DNA of 64,000 nucleotides from Mycolicibacterium wolinskyi. GTDB taxonomy: Bacteria > Actinomycetota > Actinomycetes > Mycobacteriales > Mycobacteriaceae. The stretch is taken from contig NZ_LQQA01000005.1 of the NCBI RefSeq assembly GCF_002101965.1, positions 124,001-188,000 of the forward strand, written 5' to 3'. The position numbers and the translations under genes are program-made. Shown here in pieces: positions 1-8,735 of the stretch. Positions within the stretch are counted from its first letter, which is position 1. Each line of letters starts with the position of its first letter. Below the pieces are notes generated by a model. It was not told the origin of the DNA. It searched no databases and saw only the letters and a list, made by a program, of their open reading frames with translations.

Positions 1-1599
1 ATCACCGGTATCGGCGCGGGCGCCACCTGGGCAGCCGACAACCGCACGCTGTACTACACCACCGTCGACGACGCCTGGCGGCCCGACACGGTGTGGCGCC
101 ACCGCCTCGGCTCGGGTCTGCCCGCCGAGCGGGTGTATCACGAGGCCGATGAGCGGTTCTGGATCGGCATCGGCCGCAGCCGGAGCAACAAGTATCTGTT
201 CATCGCGTCGGGCAGCGCCGTCACGACCGAGGTCAGGTATGCCGACGCGACCGATCCGCACGCCGAGTTCACCACGGTGTGGGGGCGCCGTGACCTGGTG
301 GAGTACTCCGTCGAGCACGCCGTGGTGGGCGGTGAGGACCGGTTCCTCATCCTGCACAACGACGGTGCGGAGAACTTCGCGCTCGTGGATGCTCCGGTCA
401 ACGACCCCAACGATTTTCGTCCGCTCATCGCGCACCGTGACGATGTGCGCCTCGATGCGGTCGACGCGTTCGACGGGTTCCTGGTGGTCAGCTACCGCAG
501 TGATGCGTTGCCGAAGATCCAGCTCTGGCCGATCAACGCCAATGGCGGCTATGGCCGTGCCGAGGAGCTGACATTCGAGTCCGAGCTCACGGCAGCTGGG
601 CTCGGGGGCAACCCCAACTGGTCGACGCCGAAGCTGCGCATCGCCGCCACGTCGTTCGTCATCCCGGCCCGCGTGTACGACCTCGACGTCGTCACCGGCG
701 AACGGACCTTGCTGCGCGAGCAGCCGGTGCTCGGTGACTACCGGCCCGAAGAGTATGTGGAACGCCGGGATTGGGCCATCGCACCCGACGGCGCCCGGGT
801 GCCGATCTCGGTCATCCATCGGGCCGGGCTGCAATTCCCGGCGCCGACCCTGCTGTACGGGTACGGCGCCTACGAAGCTTGTGAGGATCCGCGATTCTCC
901 ATCGCGCGCCTGTCGCTGCTCGACCGGGGCATGGTGTTCGCGATCGCCCACGTCCGCGGCGGCGGCGAGCTGGGCCGGCCGTGGTACGAACACGGGAAGA
1001 TGCTGGAGAAGCGGAACACCTTCACCGATTTCATCGCGGTGGCACAGCATCTCATCGCTGGTGACATCACGCGGCCGCAAAACCTCGTGGCGCTCGGTGG
1101 AAGTGCGGGCGGGCTGTTGATGGGCGCGGTCGCCAACATGGCTCCGGACCTGTTCGCCGGGATCTTGGCGCAGGTGCCGTTCGTCGACGCGCTCACCACG
1201 ATCCTGGACCCGTCGCTGCCGTTGACCGTCACCGAATGGGACGAATGGGGAAATCCCTTGGAGGACCCCGAGGTTTACCGGTACATGAAGTCCTACACGC
1301 CGTACGAGAACGTCACGGCGCAGGACTATCCGGCGATCCTGGCGATGACATCGCTCAACGACACCAGGGTGTATTACGTCGAACCGGCCAAATGGGTTGC
1401 CGCACTCCGCCATATCAAGACCGACGGACATCCGGTGCTGTTGAAGACGGAGATGACGGCCGGCCACGGCGGTATCAGCGGACGCTACGAACGCTGGAAG
1501 GAAGCCGCGTTCCAGTACGCCTGGTTACTGGCTGCCGCCGATCCCGACAATTACGGCAGCGGCCAGGTAGACAGCCTCTTCGGCGGTCCGGACACCTAG
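1..1599 (+). CDS. ptrB: Oligopeptidase B (prolyl oligopeptidase family S9A), 5' end cut by window
   Basis: Serine peptidase cleaving after basic residues in short peptides, cytosolic. The reading frame is open from base 1, so the gene starts upstream; 532 residues are visible of a family length near 700. The N-terminal part seen is the end of the beta-propeller. The alpha/beta-hydrolase domain has the nucleophile elbow GGSAGG (bases about 1096-1113), the acid in SLNDTRVYYVEP (about 1351-1386) and the catalytic His in AGHGG (about 1459-1473). The 3' end overlaps the convergent DoxX gene by 75 bases. Position matches M. tuberculosis ptrBb (Rv0782). Confidence 0.93.
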   Translation: MTGIGAGATWAADNRTLYYTTVDDAWRPDTVWRHRLGSGLPAERVYHEADERFWIGIGRSRSNKYLFIASGSAVTTEVRYADATDPHAEFTTVWGRRDLVEYSVEHAVVGGEDRFLILHNDGAENFALVDAPVNDPNDFRPLIAHRDDVRLDAVDAFDGFLVVSYRSDALPKIQLWPINANGGYGRAEELTFESELTAAGLGGNPNWSTPKLRIAATSFVIPARVYDLDVVTGERTLLREQPVLGDYRPEEYVERRDWAIAPDGARVPISVIHRAGLQFPAPTLLYGYGAYEACEDPRFSIARLSLLDRGMVFAIAHVRGGGELGRPWYEHGKMLEKRNTFTDFIAVAQHLIAGDITRPQNLVALGGSAGGLLMGAVANMAPDLFAGILAQVPFVDALTTILDPSLPLTVTEWDEWGNPLEDPEVYRYMKSYTPYENVTAQDYPAILAMTSLNDTRVYYVEPAKWVAALRHIKTDGHPVLLKTEMTAGHGGISGRYERWKEAAFQYAWLLAAADPDNYGSGQVDSLFGGPDT

Positions 1600-1977
1600 C
1601 CGCGCGGTCATCGACTTCGGCGGGTCGGGCATCCGGGCCGCATAGACGTTGGCCGGGAACATGGCCAGCATCAACAGGAACAGGCACACCGCTGCCGCGA
1701 CGCGCGTCGGCGGGTACAGCAGGCCGATCGCACCCGCGAGTTCCAGCACGCCGGTGATCGTGACGAGCGCGGCAGGAGCGGGCAATCGCGGCGGCACGAT
1801 CGCGATCATGTCGCGCCGCAACGGGTTCACGAAGTGCGCGACACCAGTGAGCGCGAACATCGCGGCCAGGCCGACGGCGATCGCCTCGGGCCAGGTGTCG
1901 ACATAGTCCACGCCCCACAGGCCGAGGCCTCGTGCGGCCAGTGTGCCCAGCATCAACGTCAGGAATACCGCCACCAC
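1525..1977 (-). CDS. DoxX-like integral membrane protein
   Basis: A 150-residue protein with four hydrophobic helices (around residues 3-20, 33-50, 70-87 and 92-110) and the ALTGVAHF and GVLELAGAIGLL segments typical of DoxX-type proteins. Exact function is unknown; some DoxX proteins take part in redox or thiol-stress membrane complexes. It is divergent from the TetR gene, with 80 bases between the starts, so that TetR is the obvious candidate regulator. Its last 75 bases overlap ptrB on the opposite strand. Confidence 0.8.
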   Translation of the reverse strand: MVAVFLTLMLGTLAARGLGLWGVDYVDTWPEAIAVGLAAMFALTGVAHFVNPLRRDMIAIVPPRLPAPAALVTITGVLELAGAIGLLYPPTRVAAAVCLFLLMLAMFPANVYAARMPDPPKSMTARLGVRTAEEAVYLAAAVIVGIGGSQ

Positions 1978-1990
1978 GCCCTCCGCAACT

Positions 1991-2036
1991 TGTCAGTGTC
2001 TAGATTGACAGTAGCCTCGATCTTGGCATTGTCAAG
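1991..2036. promoter_or_regulatory. Divergent promoter/operator region between doxX-like and tetR genes
   Basis: The 80-base gap contains two short inverted repeats: TGTCA (1991-1995) with TGACA (2006-2010), and CTTG (2022-2025) with CAAG (2033-2036). A TAGAAT box (2046-2051) lies just before the tetR ATG at 2058, which would suit a nearly leaderless transcript. A role as the autoregulatory TetR operator is inference from position and symmetry. Confidence 0.4.
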
Positions 2037-2057
2037 ATGTGGGCTTAGAATGGCCGC

Positions 2058-2603
2058 ATGGGTTATCACCACGGCGATCTCAAGGCCGTGATCCTCGAGC
2101 AAGCCGCCGCCTTGGTGGCCGAACGTGGAGCCGACGGCATCTCGCTGCGGGAACTGGCGCGCGCCGCCGGTGTCTCCCACGCTGCGCCGGCACATCACTT
2201 CACCGACCGGCGCGGGTTGTTCACCGCACTCGCGGCCGAGGGATTCCGGTTGCTGGCCGAGGCGCTGAACGGGGCCAGGCCGCAGTTCATCGACGCCGCG
2301 AAGGCGTATGTGCGCTTCGCCCTTGATCATCCGGGCCACTACGAGGTGATGTTCGACAAGTCGTTGTACGACGACTCCGACGCCGAACTGGTCGAGGCCG
2401 CCGCGGCCGCGGGTTTCGAGCTCAACCGCGGCGTCGGAACACTCGCCGATCCGAAGGCCAAGGCCGATCCTGACGCTGCCGCGCTCGCGGCATGGTCGAT
2501 GGTGCACGGCTTCTCACTGTTGTGGCTCAATGACGCGATCGACACCTCCGGCGACCCGATCGGGACCGTCGAGAAGATGGGGAAAATTCTGTTCGACGGA
2601 TAG
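2058..2603 (+). CDS. TetR/AcrR family transcriptional regulator
   Basis: 181-residue one-component repressor. Residues 1-50 form the helix-turn-helix domain (ISLRELARAAGVSHAAPAHHFTDRRGL), with the variant recognition segment SHAAPAHHF found in the TetR subgroup that carries the TetR_C_33 / WHG-like ligand domain. The C-terminal part (residues 80-180) is the helical ligand-binding and dimer domain. Ligand unknown. Probably represses itself and the divergent DoxX-like gene; the glutathione-peroxidase-like gene follows 19 bases downstream and may share its transcript. Confidence 0.88.
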   Translation: MGYHHGDLKAVILEQAAALVAERGADGISLRELARAAGVSHAAPAHHFTDRRGLFTALAAEGFRLLAEALNGARPQFIDAAKAYVRFALDHPGHYEVMFDKSLYDDSDAELVEAAAAAGFELNRGVGTLADPKAKADPDAAALAAWSMVHGFSLLWLNDAIDTSGDPIGTVEKMGKILFDG

Positions 2604-2622
2604 CTCCGGTAGCGTCGAACCC

Positions 2623-3111
2623 GTGAGCCTCAACGACATTGCGCTGACGACCCTTGACGGTAACGCCACCACGCTGGCCGAGTTGGCGCCCGGCGCCGCG
2701 CTCGTGGTGAACGTGGCCTCGAAATGCGGCCTGACGCCGCAGTACACCGCGCTGGAGAAGCTCGCGCAGGAGTACGGCGATCGCGGCCTCACGGTGATCG
2801 GCGTGCCGTGCAACCAGTTCATGGGCCAGGAACCCGGCACCGCCGAGGAAATCCAGGCGTTCTGCTCGACCACTTACGGCGTCACGTTCCCGCTGCTGGC
2901 CAAGACCGACGTCAACGGTCCCGACCGCCATCCGCTGTACGCCGAACTGACCAAAACCGCTGACGGCAGCGGGGAAGCCGGCGACATCCAGTGGAATTTC
3001 GAGAAGTTCCTGCTGACGCCCGACGGTACGGTGGCCAACCGATTCCGGCCGCGCACCGAGCCGGATGCCCCCGAGGTCGTCGCGGCCATCGAAGCCGTAT
3101 TGCCGAACTGA
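2623..3111 (+). CDS. Glutathione peroxidase-like thiol peroxidase
   Basis: 162-residue cytosolic peroxidase of the GPx fold, non-selenium type. The peroxidatic cysteine lies in NVASKCGLTPQY (about residue 33), followed by the conserved GVPCNQF and QWNFEKF motifs that supply the Cys, Gln and Trp/Asn of the active site. Mycobacteria lack glutathione, so the reductant is more likely thioredoxin than glutathione (family knowledge). The GTG start at 2623 puts residue 1 directly before the conserved SLNDIALTTLDG strand. It follows tetR by 19 bases. Confidence 0.9.
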   Translation: MSLNDIALTTLDGNATTLAELAPGAALVVNVASKCGLTPQYTALEKLAQEYGDRGLTVIGVPCNQFMGQEPGTAEEIQAFCSTTYGVTFPLLAKTDVNGPDRHPLYAELTKTADGSGEAGDIQWNFEKFLLTPDGTVANRFRPRTEPDAPEVVAAIEAVLPN

Positions 3112-3129
3112 GCGGGCATCGCCTAATGG

Positions 3130-3148
3130 ACACTCTGCGTCAGAGTGT
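3130..3148. promoter_or_regulatory. Perfect 8-bp palindrome, TetR-type operator or hairpin
   Basis: ACACTCTG-CGT-CAGAGTGT is a perfect inverted repeat, extended by GA/TC-like flanks (GGACACTCT...AGAGTGTTC). It sits 18 bases after the peroxidase stop and 41 bases before the DUF2334 start. Length and symmetry resemble TetR-family operators; there is no T-run, so a terminator is less likely. Which regulator binds is unknown; the TetR encoded at 2058 is a candidate. Confidence 0.5.
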
Positions 3149-3189
3149 TCGAAACCGTTGCGACATCTGACGTTGCCACACTGGTGTAC

Positions 3190-3894
3190 GTGACCGGACA
3201 ACTCATCGTCTCGATCTCACAGATCAGTGACCGCACGCTGGACGACGTCGCGTCGTTCTGCGCGGAACTCGACGCCCGTGGTGTGCCGGCCTCCCTGCTG
3301 GTTGCGCCGCGGCTCAAGGGCGGTTACCGGCTGGATCGCGACGCACCGACCGTCGAATGGCTCACCGCGCGACGCGTCGGTGGTGATGCCGTTGTACTGC
3401 ACGGATATGACGAAGCCGCCACGAAGAAGCGCCGCGGCGAGTTCGCGAGCCTGCCCGCCCACGAGGCGAACCTGCGGCTCATGGGAGCCGACCGCGTGCT
3501 CGAGCACCTCGGGCTGCGCACCAGGCTGTTCGCCGCGCCCGGTTGGAACGCGTCACAAGGTACCGTCGCCGCGTTGCCGCGCAACGGCTTTCGGCTGCTG
3601 GCCGAGCTCAACGGCGTCACCGACCTGGTGCGCCGGACCACCGTGCGGGCGCGCGTGCTCGGCATCGGCGAGGGCTTCTTGACCGAGCCGTGGTGGTGCC
3701 GGACGCTCGTGCTCTCGGCGGAGCGCACCGCGCGCCGCGAGGGCGTGGTGCGGGTTGCCGTCGCCGCACGGCACCTGCGCAGGCCCGGGCCGCGCCAAGC
3801 CATGCTCGACGCGATCGACCTGGCTTTGCTGCACCGCAGCGTCCCCGGGGTCTACCGGTGGCGGCCCTATCCAGTACTGACCGACGCCGCCTGA
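3190..3894 (+). CDS. DUF2334 / polysaccharide-deacetylase-like protein
   Basis: 234-residue protein with the start of a NodB-like (beta/alpha) barrel: LIVSISQISDRTLDDV, then a VVLHGYDE segment (around residue 70) in the place of the metal-binding His of DUF2334 proteins, and FAAPGWNAS (around residue 116), the equivalent of the PPxW motif. The substrate is unknown; relatives are deacetylase-like. I chose the GTG at 3190 because the first barrel strand begins right after it; GTG at 3184 is also possible. It precedes the FAD dehydrogenase by 21 bases, probably in one transcript. Confidence 0.75.
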   Translation: MTGQLIVSISQISDRTLDDVASFCAELDARGVPASLLVAPRLKGGYRLDRDAPTVEWLTARRVGGDAVVLHGYDEAATKKRRGEFASLPAHEANLRLMGADRVLEHLGLRTRLFAAPGWNASQGTVAALPRNGFRLLAELNGVTDLVRRTTVRARVLGIGEGFLTEPWWCRTLVLSAERTARREGVVRVAVAARHLRRPGPRQAMLDAIDLALLHRSVPGVYRWRPYPVLTDAA

Positions 3895-3915
3895 CTCGCG
3901 CTACTCTTGCGTCTC

Positions 3916-5559
3916 ATGGCAGACGCCGATGTCATTGTCGTGGGAGCGGGTCTGGCCGGGCTGGTCGCCGCGTGCGAGTTGGTCGAGCGTGGGCACCGCG
4001 TGCTCATCGTGGACCAGGAGAACGCGGCCAACCTGGGTGGCCAGGCCTACTGGTCTTTTGGTGGCCTGTTCTTCGTCGACAGTCCTGAGCAGCGCAGGCT
4101 CGGTATCCGGGACAGCCAGGAACTGGCCCTGCAGGACTGGCTGGGCACGGCGGGCTTCGACCGGCCCGAGGACCACTGGCCGCGGGAGTGGGCACACGCC
4201 TACGTCGACTTCGCCGCGGGGGAGAAGCGTAGTTGGCTGCGGGCGCGCGGTTTGCAGACCTTCCCGTTGGTCGGCTGGGCCGAGCGGGGCGGGTACGACG
4301 CACTCGGCCACGGCAATTCGGTGCCCCGATTTCACATCACCTGGGGGACGGGCCCGGCGCTCGTCGACATGTTTGCGCGCCGGATCCGCAACAGCGTGCG
4401 GGTCCGGTTCGCCCACCGACACCGCGTCGACGAGCTGATCGTCAACGAAGGCCTGGTGGCCGGGGTGCGAGGCTCGGTGCTGGAACCCACCAGCGCGCCG
4501 CGCGGGGTGGCGACATCTCGAAACATCATCGGTGAGTTCGAGTTTCGCGCGTCGGCGGTGATCGTGGCGAGCGGCGGCATCGGCGGCAATCACGAGCTCG
4601 TGCGCAAGAACTGGCCACCTCGGATGGGTCGGGTGCCCGAGCAACTGCTGAGCGGTGTGCCCGCCCACGTCGACGGCCGGATGATCGAGATCTCGCAGAA
4701 CGCGGGCGCACACGTCATCAACAGCGACCGGATGTGGCACTACACCGAGGGGATCACCAACTACGATCCGATCTGGCCGGCGCACGGCATCCGGATTCTC
4801 CCGGGCCCCTCGTCACTGTGGTTGGACGCCAATGGAAATCGGCTCCCGGTGCCGCTGTACCCGGGTTTCGACACCCTCGGCACACTTGAGCACATCTGTC
4901 GGACGGGGCAGGACTACACGTGGTTCATCCTCAACGCGCGCATCATCGCCAAGGAGTTCGCGTTGTCCGGCCAGGAGCAGAACCCGGATCTCACGTCCCG
5001 CAGCGTGCGGGACGTGCTGTCGCGGATCCGGCCGGGCGCCCCGGCCCCGGTGCAGGCGTTCGTCGACCGTGGCGTCGACTTCGTGAGCGCGAACACGCTG
5101 CGCGAGCTGGTGTCGGCGATGAACGACATTCCCGACGTCGTGCCGCTGGACTATGCCGCGGTGGCGGCCGAGGTGACGGCGCGCGACCGCGAGGTCGCCA
5201 ACAAGTTCACGAAGGACGGCCAGATCACCGCGATCCACGGCGCGCGCAGCTATCTGGGCGACCGGTTCGGACGCGTCGTCGCCCCGCACCGCCTCACCGA
5301 CCCGAAGGCCGGCCCGCTCATCGCGGTGAAGCTGCACATCCTGACCCGAAAGTCGTTGGGCGGCATGGAAACCGATCTGAGTTCGCGCGTGCTCAAACAG
5401 GACGGCACGGCATTCGGCGGGCTGTACGCGGCCGGTGAGGCAGCCGGGTTCGGCGGCGGTGGCGTGCACGGCTACCGGTCGTTGGAAGGCACCTTCCTCG
5501 GTGGCTGCATCTTCTCCGGCCGGGCGGCCGGACGTGGTGCCGCGGCCGACATCGCCTAG
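3916..5559 (+). CDS. FAD-binding dehydrogenase (flavocytochrome c / ketosteroid-dehydrogenase-like)
   Basis: 547-residue flavoprotein, orthologous by position to Rv0785. The N-terminus has the dinucleotide-binding GAGLAGL motif and an acidic residue closing strand 2 (VLIVDQEN). GGQAYWSFGGLF, SVPRFHITWGTGPALV and IVASGGIGGNHELVRKNW are typical of the FAD_binding_2 family. The C-terminus GGLYAAGEAAGFGGGGVHGYRSLEGTFLGGC binds FAD. The substrate is unknown; fumarate-reductase and 3-ketosteroid dehydrogenase families are the nearest structural kin. ATG at 3916 was chosen over an upstream TTG. Confidence 0.88.
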   Translation: MADADVIVVGAGLAGLVAACELVERGHRVLIVDQENAANLGGQAYWSFGGLFFVDSPEQRRLGIRDSQELALQDWLGTAGFDRPEDHWPREWAHAYVDFAAGEKRSWLRARGLQTFPLVGWAERGGYDALGHGNSVPRFHITWGTGPALVDMFARRIRNSVRVRFAHRHRVDELIVNEGLVAGVRGSVLEPTSAPRGVATSRNIIGEFEFRASAVIVASGGIGGNHELVRKNWPPRMGRVPEQLLSGVPAHVDGRMIEISQNAGAHVINSDRMWHYTEGITNYDPIWPAHGIRILPGPSSLWLDANGNRLPVPLYPGFDTLGTLEHICRTGQDYTWFILNARIIAKEFALSGQEQNPDLTSRSVRDVLSRIRPGAPAPVQAFVDRGVDFVSANTLRELVSAMNDIPDVVPLDYAAVAAEVTARDREVANKFTKDGQITAIHGARSYLGDRFGRVVAPHRLTDPKAGPLIAVKLHILTRKSLGGMETDLSSRVLKQDGTAFGGLYAAGEAAGFGGGGVHGYRSLEGTFLGGCIFSGRAAGRGAAADIA

Positions 5560-6198
5560 CTAGAACTCCGTGCCGTTCTCCGGGTCGAGCACCTGGAAGT
5601 CGGTCGAGGTCATCTCCGCGAGGCGGCCGTAGTAGATGCCGCGCGCACCCGGGTCGATGATGCCCTGGTGGATCGGTACGGCGCGCGCCGGTGCCACGGC
5701 ACGCAAAAAGTCAACGGCCTCAGAGATTTTCATCCACGGGGCGGCCGCGGGCGTGGCCAGCACGTCGACCGGTTCCCCCGGCACGAACAGCGCGTCGCCC
5801 GGATGCATCAGCCGGGCAGGATGCTCGTCATCGCCCAACAGATACGAAATATTGTCTATGACAGGGATTTCCGGGTGGATCACGGCATGTCTGCCGCCAA
5901 CGCCGCGAACGTTGAGGGAGCCGATCCGGAACTCGTCGCCGACATGGACGGCTTTCCACGGATCGCCCAGTTGCGCGGCCGTCTGCGGGTCGGCATACAG
6001 CGCCGCCTGTGGGTTGGCGTCGAGCAGCGCGGGCAGCCGGGTGGTGTCGGCGTGATCGGGATGCTGATGGGTGATCAGGATCGCCGACAACCCCGTGATG
6101 CCCTCGAATCCGTGTGAGAAGTTGCCCGGGTCGAACAACACCGTGGTGTCCGAAATGCTGGCCAGAAGGCAAGAATGTCCGAAATGCGTCAATTGCAT
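5560..6198 (-). CDS. Metallo-beta-lactamase-fold hydrolase (UlaG-like)
   Basis: 212-residue protein orthologous by position to Rv0786c. THFGHSC at the N-terminus and ITHQHPDHADTTRL (the HxHxDH metal motif, around residues 54-64) define the UlaG/YtnP-like branch of the superfamily; GGRHAVIH and MHPGDALF continue the metal ligands. Substrate unknown. The ATG at 6198 begins MQLTHFGHSC; the frame stays open upstream but that extension is low-complexity. Its stop lies directly beside the FAD dehydrogenase stop. Confidence 0.85.
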   Translation of the reverse strand: MQLTHFGHSCLLASISDTTVLFDPGNFSHGFEGITGLSAILITHQHPDHADTTRLPALLDANPQAALYADPQTAAQLGDPWKAVHVGDEFRIGSLNVRGVGGRHAVIHPEIPVIDNISYLLGDDEHPARLMHPGDALFVPGEPVDVLATPAAAPWMKISEAVDFLRAVAPARAVPIHQGIIDPGARGIYYGRLAEMTSTDFQVLDPENGTEF

Positions 6199-6217
6199 GG
6201 CTATATTGTGGCGCTCA

Positions 6218-6892
6218 GTGGGTGGATTCTTGCGGTTGATTTGGGCGATGTCGCTCGCAGCCCTCGCATGGGCTGCCGCGCCCGGTTTGGCGTGGTCGGA
6301 ACCCATCGACTGCCCGCCGATGTGCGATCGAATTCCCGCGTCGGCCTGGATCGCATCGTCCGATGTCCCGCTGAACCGCGAATACCGCTGGCCGGGCTTG
6401 GCCGGCCTGGCGGTCACGACGACATCGCCGCGGTTCCGGTTCGAGGAAGACTGCGGATTGCCGCTGCTGCCGGGCGACTCCCGTGAGTACGCGGTGACCG
6501 CCCGCGCCGCGGTGAGCCAGCCCGAGGGGCAATGGCAGTTGCAGGTTCAGGTGATGCACTGGCGCGGGGAGACCTGGCGGGGCGGTGAGACGGCGATGTC
6601 GGCTGTGAGTGTGGCAGCCGGGGCGCTGCGCGCCTGCCAGCTGACAAGACCGGGAAGCTCACCGTCGATCACCACCGACGAGCCGGGCCGGCTGGCCGCG
6701 GTGATCACCTTCGGCGGCGAGCGGGTGCTGCGCCAGTATTTGCTGGCCGATCCGGACAACAGCACGGTGGTCGAGCTCGCGATGTGGTCGACGACGCCGC
6801 CTGCCGTGGCGTGGCCCACAGTGGCCGATAGCCAGGTGCTCGATGCGATGGCCAGGCCACTGTGCAGCGCTTACGTTGGATCGTGCCGGTAG
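6218..6892 (+). CDS. Putative secreted protein, function unknown
   Basis: About 224 residues with an N-terminal hydrophobic stretch (LIWAMSLAALAWAAAPGLAWS), a likely signal peptide, then a Cys-containing mature part (IDCPPMCDRIP near the start, PLCSAYVGSCR at the end) that suggests disulfides outside the membrane. No family recognised. In-frame starts are ATG 6197, GTG 6218 and TTG 6230; ATG 6197 would overlap the start codon of the divergent gene (6196-6198), leaving no leader, so a later start is preferred. It precedes purS by 10 bases. Confidence 0.6.
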   Translation: MGGFLRLIWAMSLAALAWAAAPGLAWSEPIDCPPMCDRIPASAWIASSDVPLNREYRWPGLAGLAVTTTSPRFRFEEDCGLPLLPGDSREYAVTARAAVSQPEGQWQLQVQVMHWRGETWRGGETAMSAVSVAAGALRACQLTRPGSSPSITTDEPGRLAAVITFGGERVLRQYLLADPDNSTVVELAMWSTTPPAVAWPTVADSQVLDAMARPLCSAYVGSCR

Positions 6893-6902
6893 AGTGAGCG
6901 CC

Positions 6903-7142
6903 GTGGCAAAGGTGGTTGTGCACGTCATGCCGAAGGCTGAGATCCTCGACCCGCAGGGTCAGGCCATCGTCGGGGCGCTCGGTCGTCTCGGGCATGCCGG
7001 TATTTCAGACGTCCGGCAGGGCAAGCGATTCGAGCTCGAGGTCGACGATTCCGTAGCTGACGAAACGTTGGCCGAGATCGCCGAATCCTTGCTGGCCAAC
7101 ACGGTCATCGAGGACTTCTCGGTGAGCCGGGAGGACTCATGA
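6903..7142 (+). CDS. purS: PurS, phosphoribosylformylglycinamidine synthase subunit
   Basis: 79-residue small subunit that bridges PurQ and PurL in the bacterial FGAM synthase, step four of de novo purine synthesis. [20 protein letters not shown] is the family signature, followed by [14 protein letters not shown] start at 6903. The stop overlaps the purQ start (ATGA at 7139-7142), so the two are translationally coupled. Confidence 0.96.
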   Translation: MAKVVVHVMPKAEILDPQGQAIVGALGRLGHAGISDVRQGKRFELEVDDSVADETLAEIAESLLANTVIEDFSVSREDS

Positions 7143-7816
7143 CCGCGCGGGTCGGGGTCATCACCTTCCCGGGAACGCTCGACGACGTCGACGCCGTCCG
7201 TGCCGTTCGCCTGGCCGGAGCCGAGCCGGTGAACCTGTGGCATGCCGACGCGGATCTGCATGGCGTGGACGCGGTCGTCGTCCCCGGTGGTTTCTCCTAC
7301 GGTGACTACCTGCGCTGCGGCGCGATCGCGAAGTTCGCCCCGGTGATGGGCTCGGTGATCGAGGCGGCCGGCAAGGGCATGCCGGTCCTCGGCATCTGCA
7401 ACGGCTTTCAGGTCCTGTGCGAGGCCGGTTTGCTGCCGGGCGCGCTGACCCGCAACGCCGGGCTGCATTTCATCTGCCGCGACGTGTGGCTTCAGGTCGC
7501 GTCCAACACCACGGCATGGACCACCCGCTACGACGCCGGGGCCGATCTCCTGGTGCCGCTGAAATCGGGCGAGGGCCGCTACGTCGCGTCCGAAGACGTG
7601 CTCGACGAGCTCGAGGGCGAGGACCGCGTGGTCTTCCGCTACCGCGAGAACCTCAACGGGTCGATGCGCGACATCGCAGGCATCTGCTCGGCCAACCGAC
7701 GCGTCGTCGGACTCATGCCCCACCCCGAACACGCCACCGAGGCACTGACCGGTCCGTCCGACGACGGGCTCGGGTTGTTCTACTCCGCGCTCGACGCGGT
7801 GCTGTCCGTGTCCTGA
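7139..7816 (+). CDS. purQ: PurQ, FGAM synthase glutaminase subunit
   Basis: 225-residue class I glutamine amidotransferase that supplies ammonia to PurL. Nucleophile Cys in GICNGFQ (around residue 87), oxyanion region [12 protein letters not shown], and catalytic His and Glu in MPHPEHATE near the C-terminus. It overlaps purS by 4 bases. The synthetase partner purL lies 7 kb downstream at 14788 instead of next to it, as is usual in mycobacteria. Confidence 0.97.
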   Translation: MTARVGVITFPGTLDDVDAVRAVRLAGAEPVNLWHADADLHGVDAVVVPGGFSYGDYLRCGAIAKFAPVMGSVIEAAGKGMPVLGICNGFQVLCEAGLLPGALTRNAGLHFICRDVWLQVASNTTAWTTRYDAGADLLVPLKSGEGRYVASEDVLDELEGEDRVVFRYRENLNGSMRDIAGICSANRRVVGLMPHPEHATEALTGPSDDGLGLFYSALDAVLSVS

Positions 7817-7861
7817 CGCCAGACGTCCGTTTGGTGCGCTTCTGCACGGCCGCCTGCGCCA

Positions 7862-7920
7862 CGAGCGACCGCGAATGCACGCCTACTTACGGCGTGTCGG
7901 CGTACAGACACGGTCGCTCG
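7862..7920. repeat. Inverted repeat in the convergent purQ/encapsulin gap
   Basis: CGAGCGACCG (7862-7871) is exactly matched by its reverse complement CGGTCGCTCG (7911-7920); a shorter inverted pair, CGCC/GGCG, lies inside. The pair sits in the 121-base gap between two convergent genes, so a bidirectional terminator or a small extragenic repeat of mycobacteria is likely. There is no T-run. Confidence 0.55.
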
Positions 7921-7937
7921 CGGTGCGGGCGGGGAAC

Positions 7938-8735
7938 TCAGGCGGTCAGGGCGACGGACGCCTCGGCGGTGTAGCAGAGGAACGTCATGGTCTCCTGCAT
8001 GTACAGGTGGACGACCTCGGCGTCGTGGGACAGGTAGCCGATCGACACGTCGGTGCCGAGCTGCAGATCGAAATCGCCACCGCGGGTGGACAGTACGAAG
8101 GCGCCGTCGATCGCGGGCGCCCAGATGATCTCACCGTCGACGAGCCGGTTGATGTGTTCGCGGATCGGATAGCCGTGTGCGGTGGTCTCGCTGACCTTGG
8201 TGTAGGTCTCGGCCGAGAGCAGCACCGAGTACGGACCGTCGACGCCGGCGAGCCGCAGCTCCGACAGGGCCTGGGCGATCACGTCGGGAATCTCGCGGGC
8301 GTCGTCGGGCAGGGCGAGCGCGGGGTTGGAGCTTGAGCTGCGGATGCCTTCGATCGACGCGGCCTCGTACCCCTCGAAGATCGCGCGGTCCTCGACGAAC
8401 GCGAGCTTCTTGGCGGCGTCCTTGACCGGATCCCAGTCGGAGTCCTGCGATCCGCGTTCGACGTCGTCGATGTCCCTGCGGGCCACCGTGAACGGCACGC
8501 GCAGCCGCACGAGCGGTTTGGCGTCGCGCAGGTGGGCGATCACGCCGTCGCCGGGCGGGTTGACGTCGAGCAGGTGCCCGGTGCTGACGGCGGCGGTGAC
8601 GGGGCCGCCGGGCTCGCTGACGTCGACAACGCGCCGCCCGGCGATGTGGCGCTTGAACGTCCGCGTGGCCTCCAATTCGATCTCGGCCCAAGCGGATTCG
8701 GTGATCGGGGCAAGTTCGCGGTACAGGTTGTTCAT
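7938..8735 (-). CDS. enc: Encapsulin shell protein (Cfp29 family)
   Basis: 265-residue HK97-fold shell protein that self-assembles into a nanocompartment; the M. tuberculosis ortholog is Cfp29 (Rv0798c). NNLYRELAPITESAWAEIE at the N-terminus and FEGYEAASIEGI and LLSAETYTKVSETTAHGYP in the middle are diagnostic. It follows the DyP gene in one operon with a TGATG stop/start overlap at 8733-8737. Native cargo should be that peroxidase. Start is the ATG at 8735; a TTG just upstream is ignored. Confidence 0.96.
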   Translation of the reverse strand: MNNLYRELAPITESAWAEIELEATRTFKRHIAGRRVVDVSEPGGPVTAAVSTGHLLDVNPPGDGVIAHLRDAKPLVRLRVPFTVARRDIDDVERGSQDSDWDPVKDAAKKLAFVEDRAIFEGYEAASIEGIRSSSSNPALALPDDAREIPDVIAQALSELRLAGVDGPYSVLLSAETYTKVSETTAHGYPIREHINRLVDGEIIWAPAIDGAFVLSTRGGDFDLQLGTDVSIGYLSHDAEVVHLYMQETMTFLCYTAEASVALTA

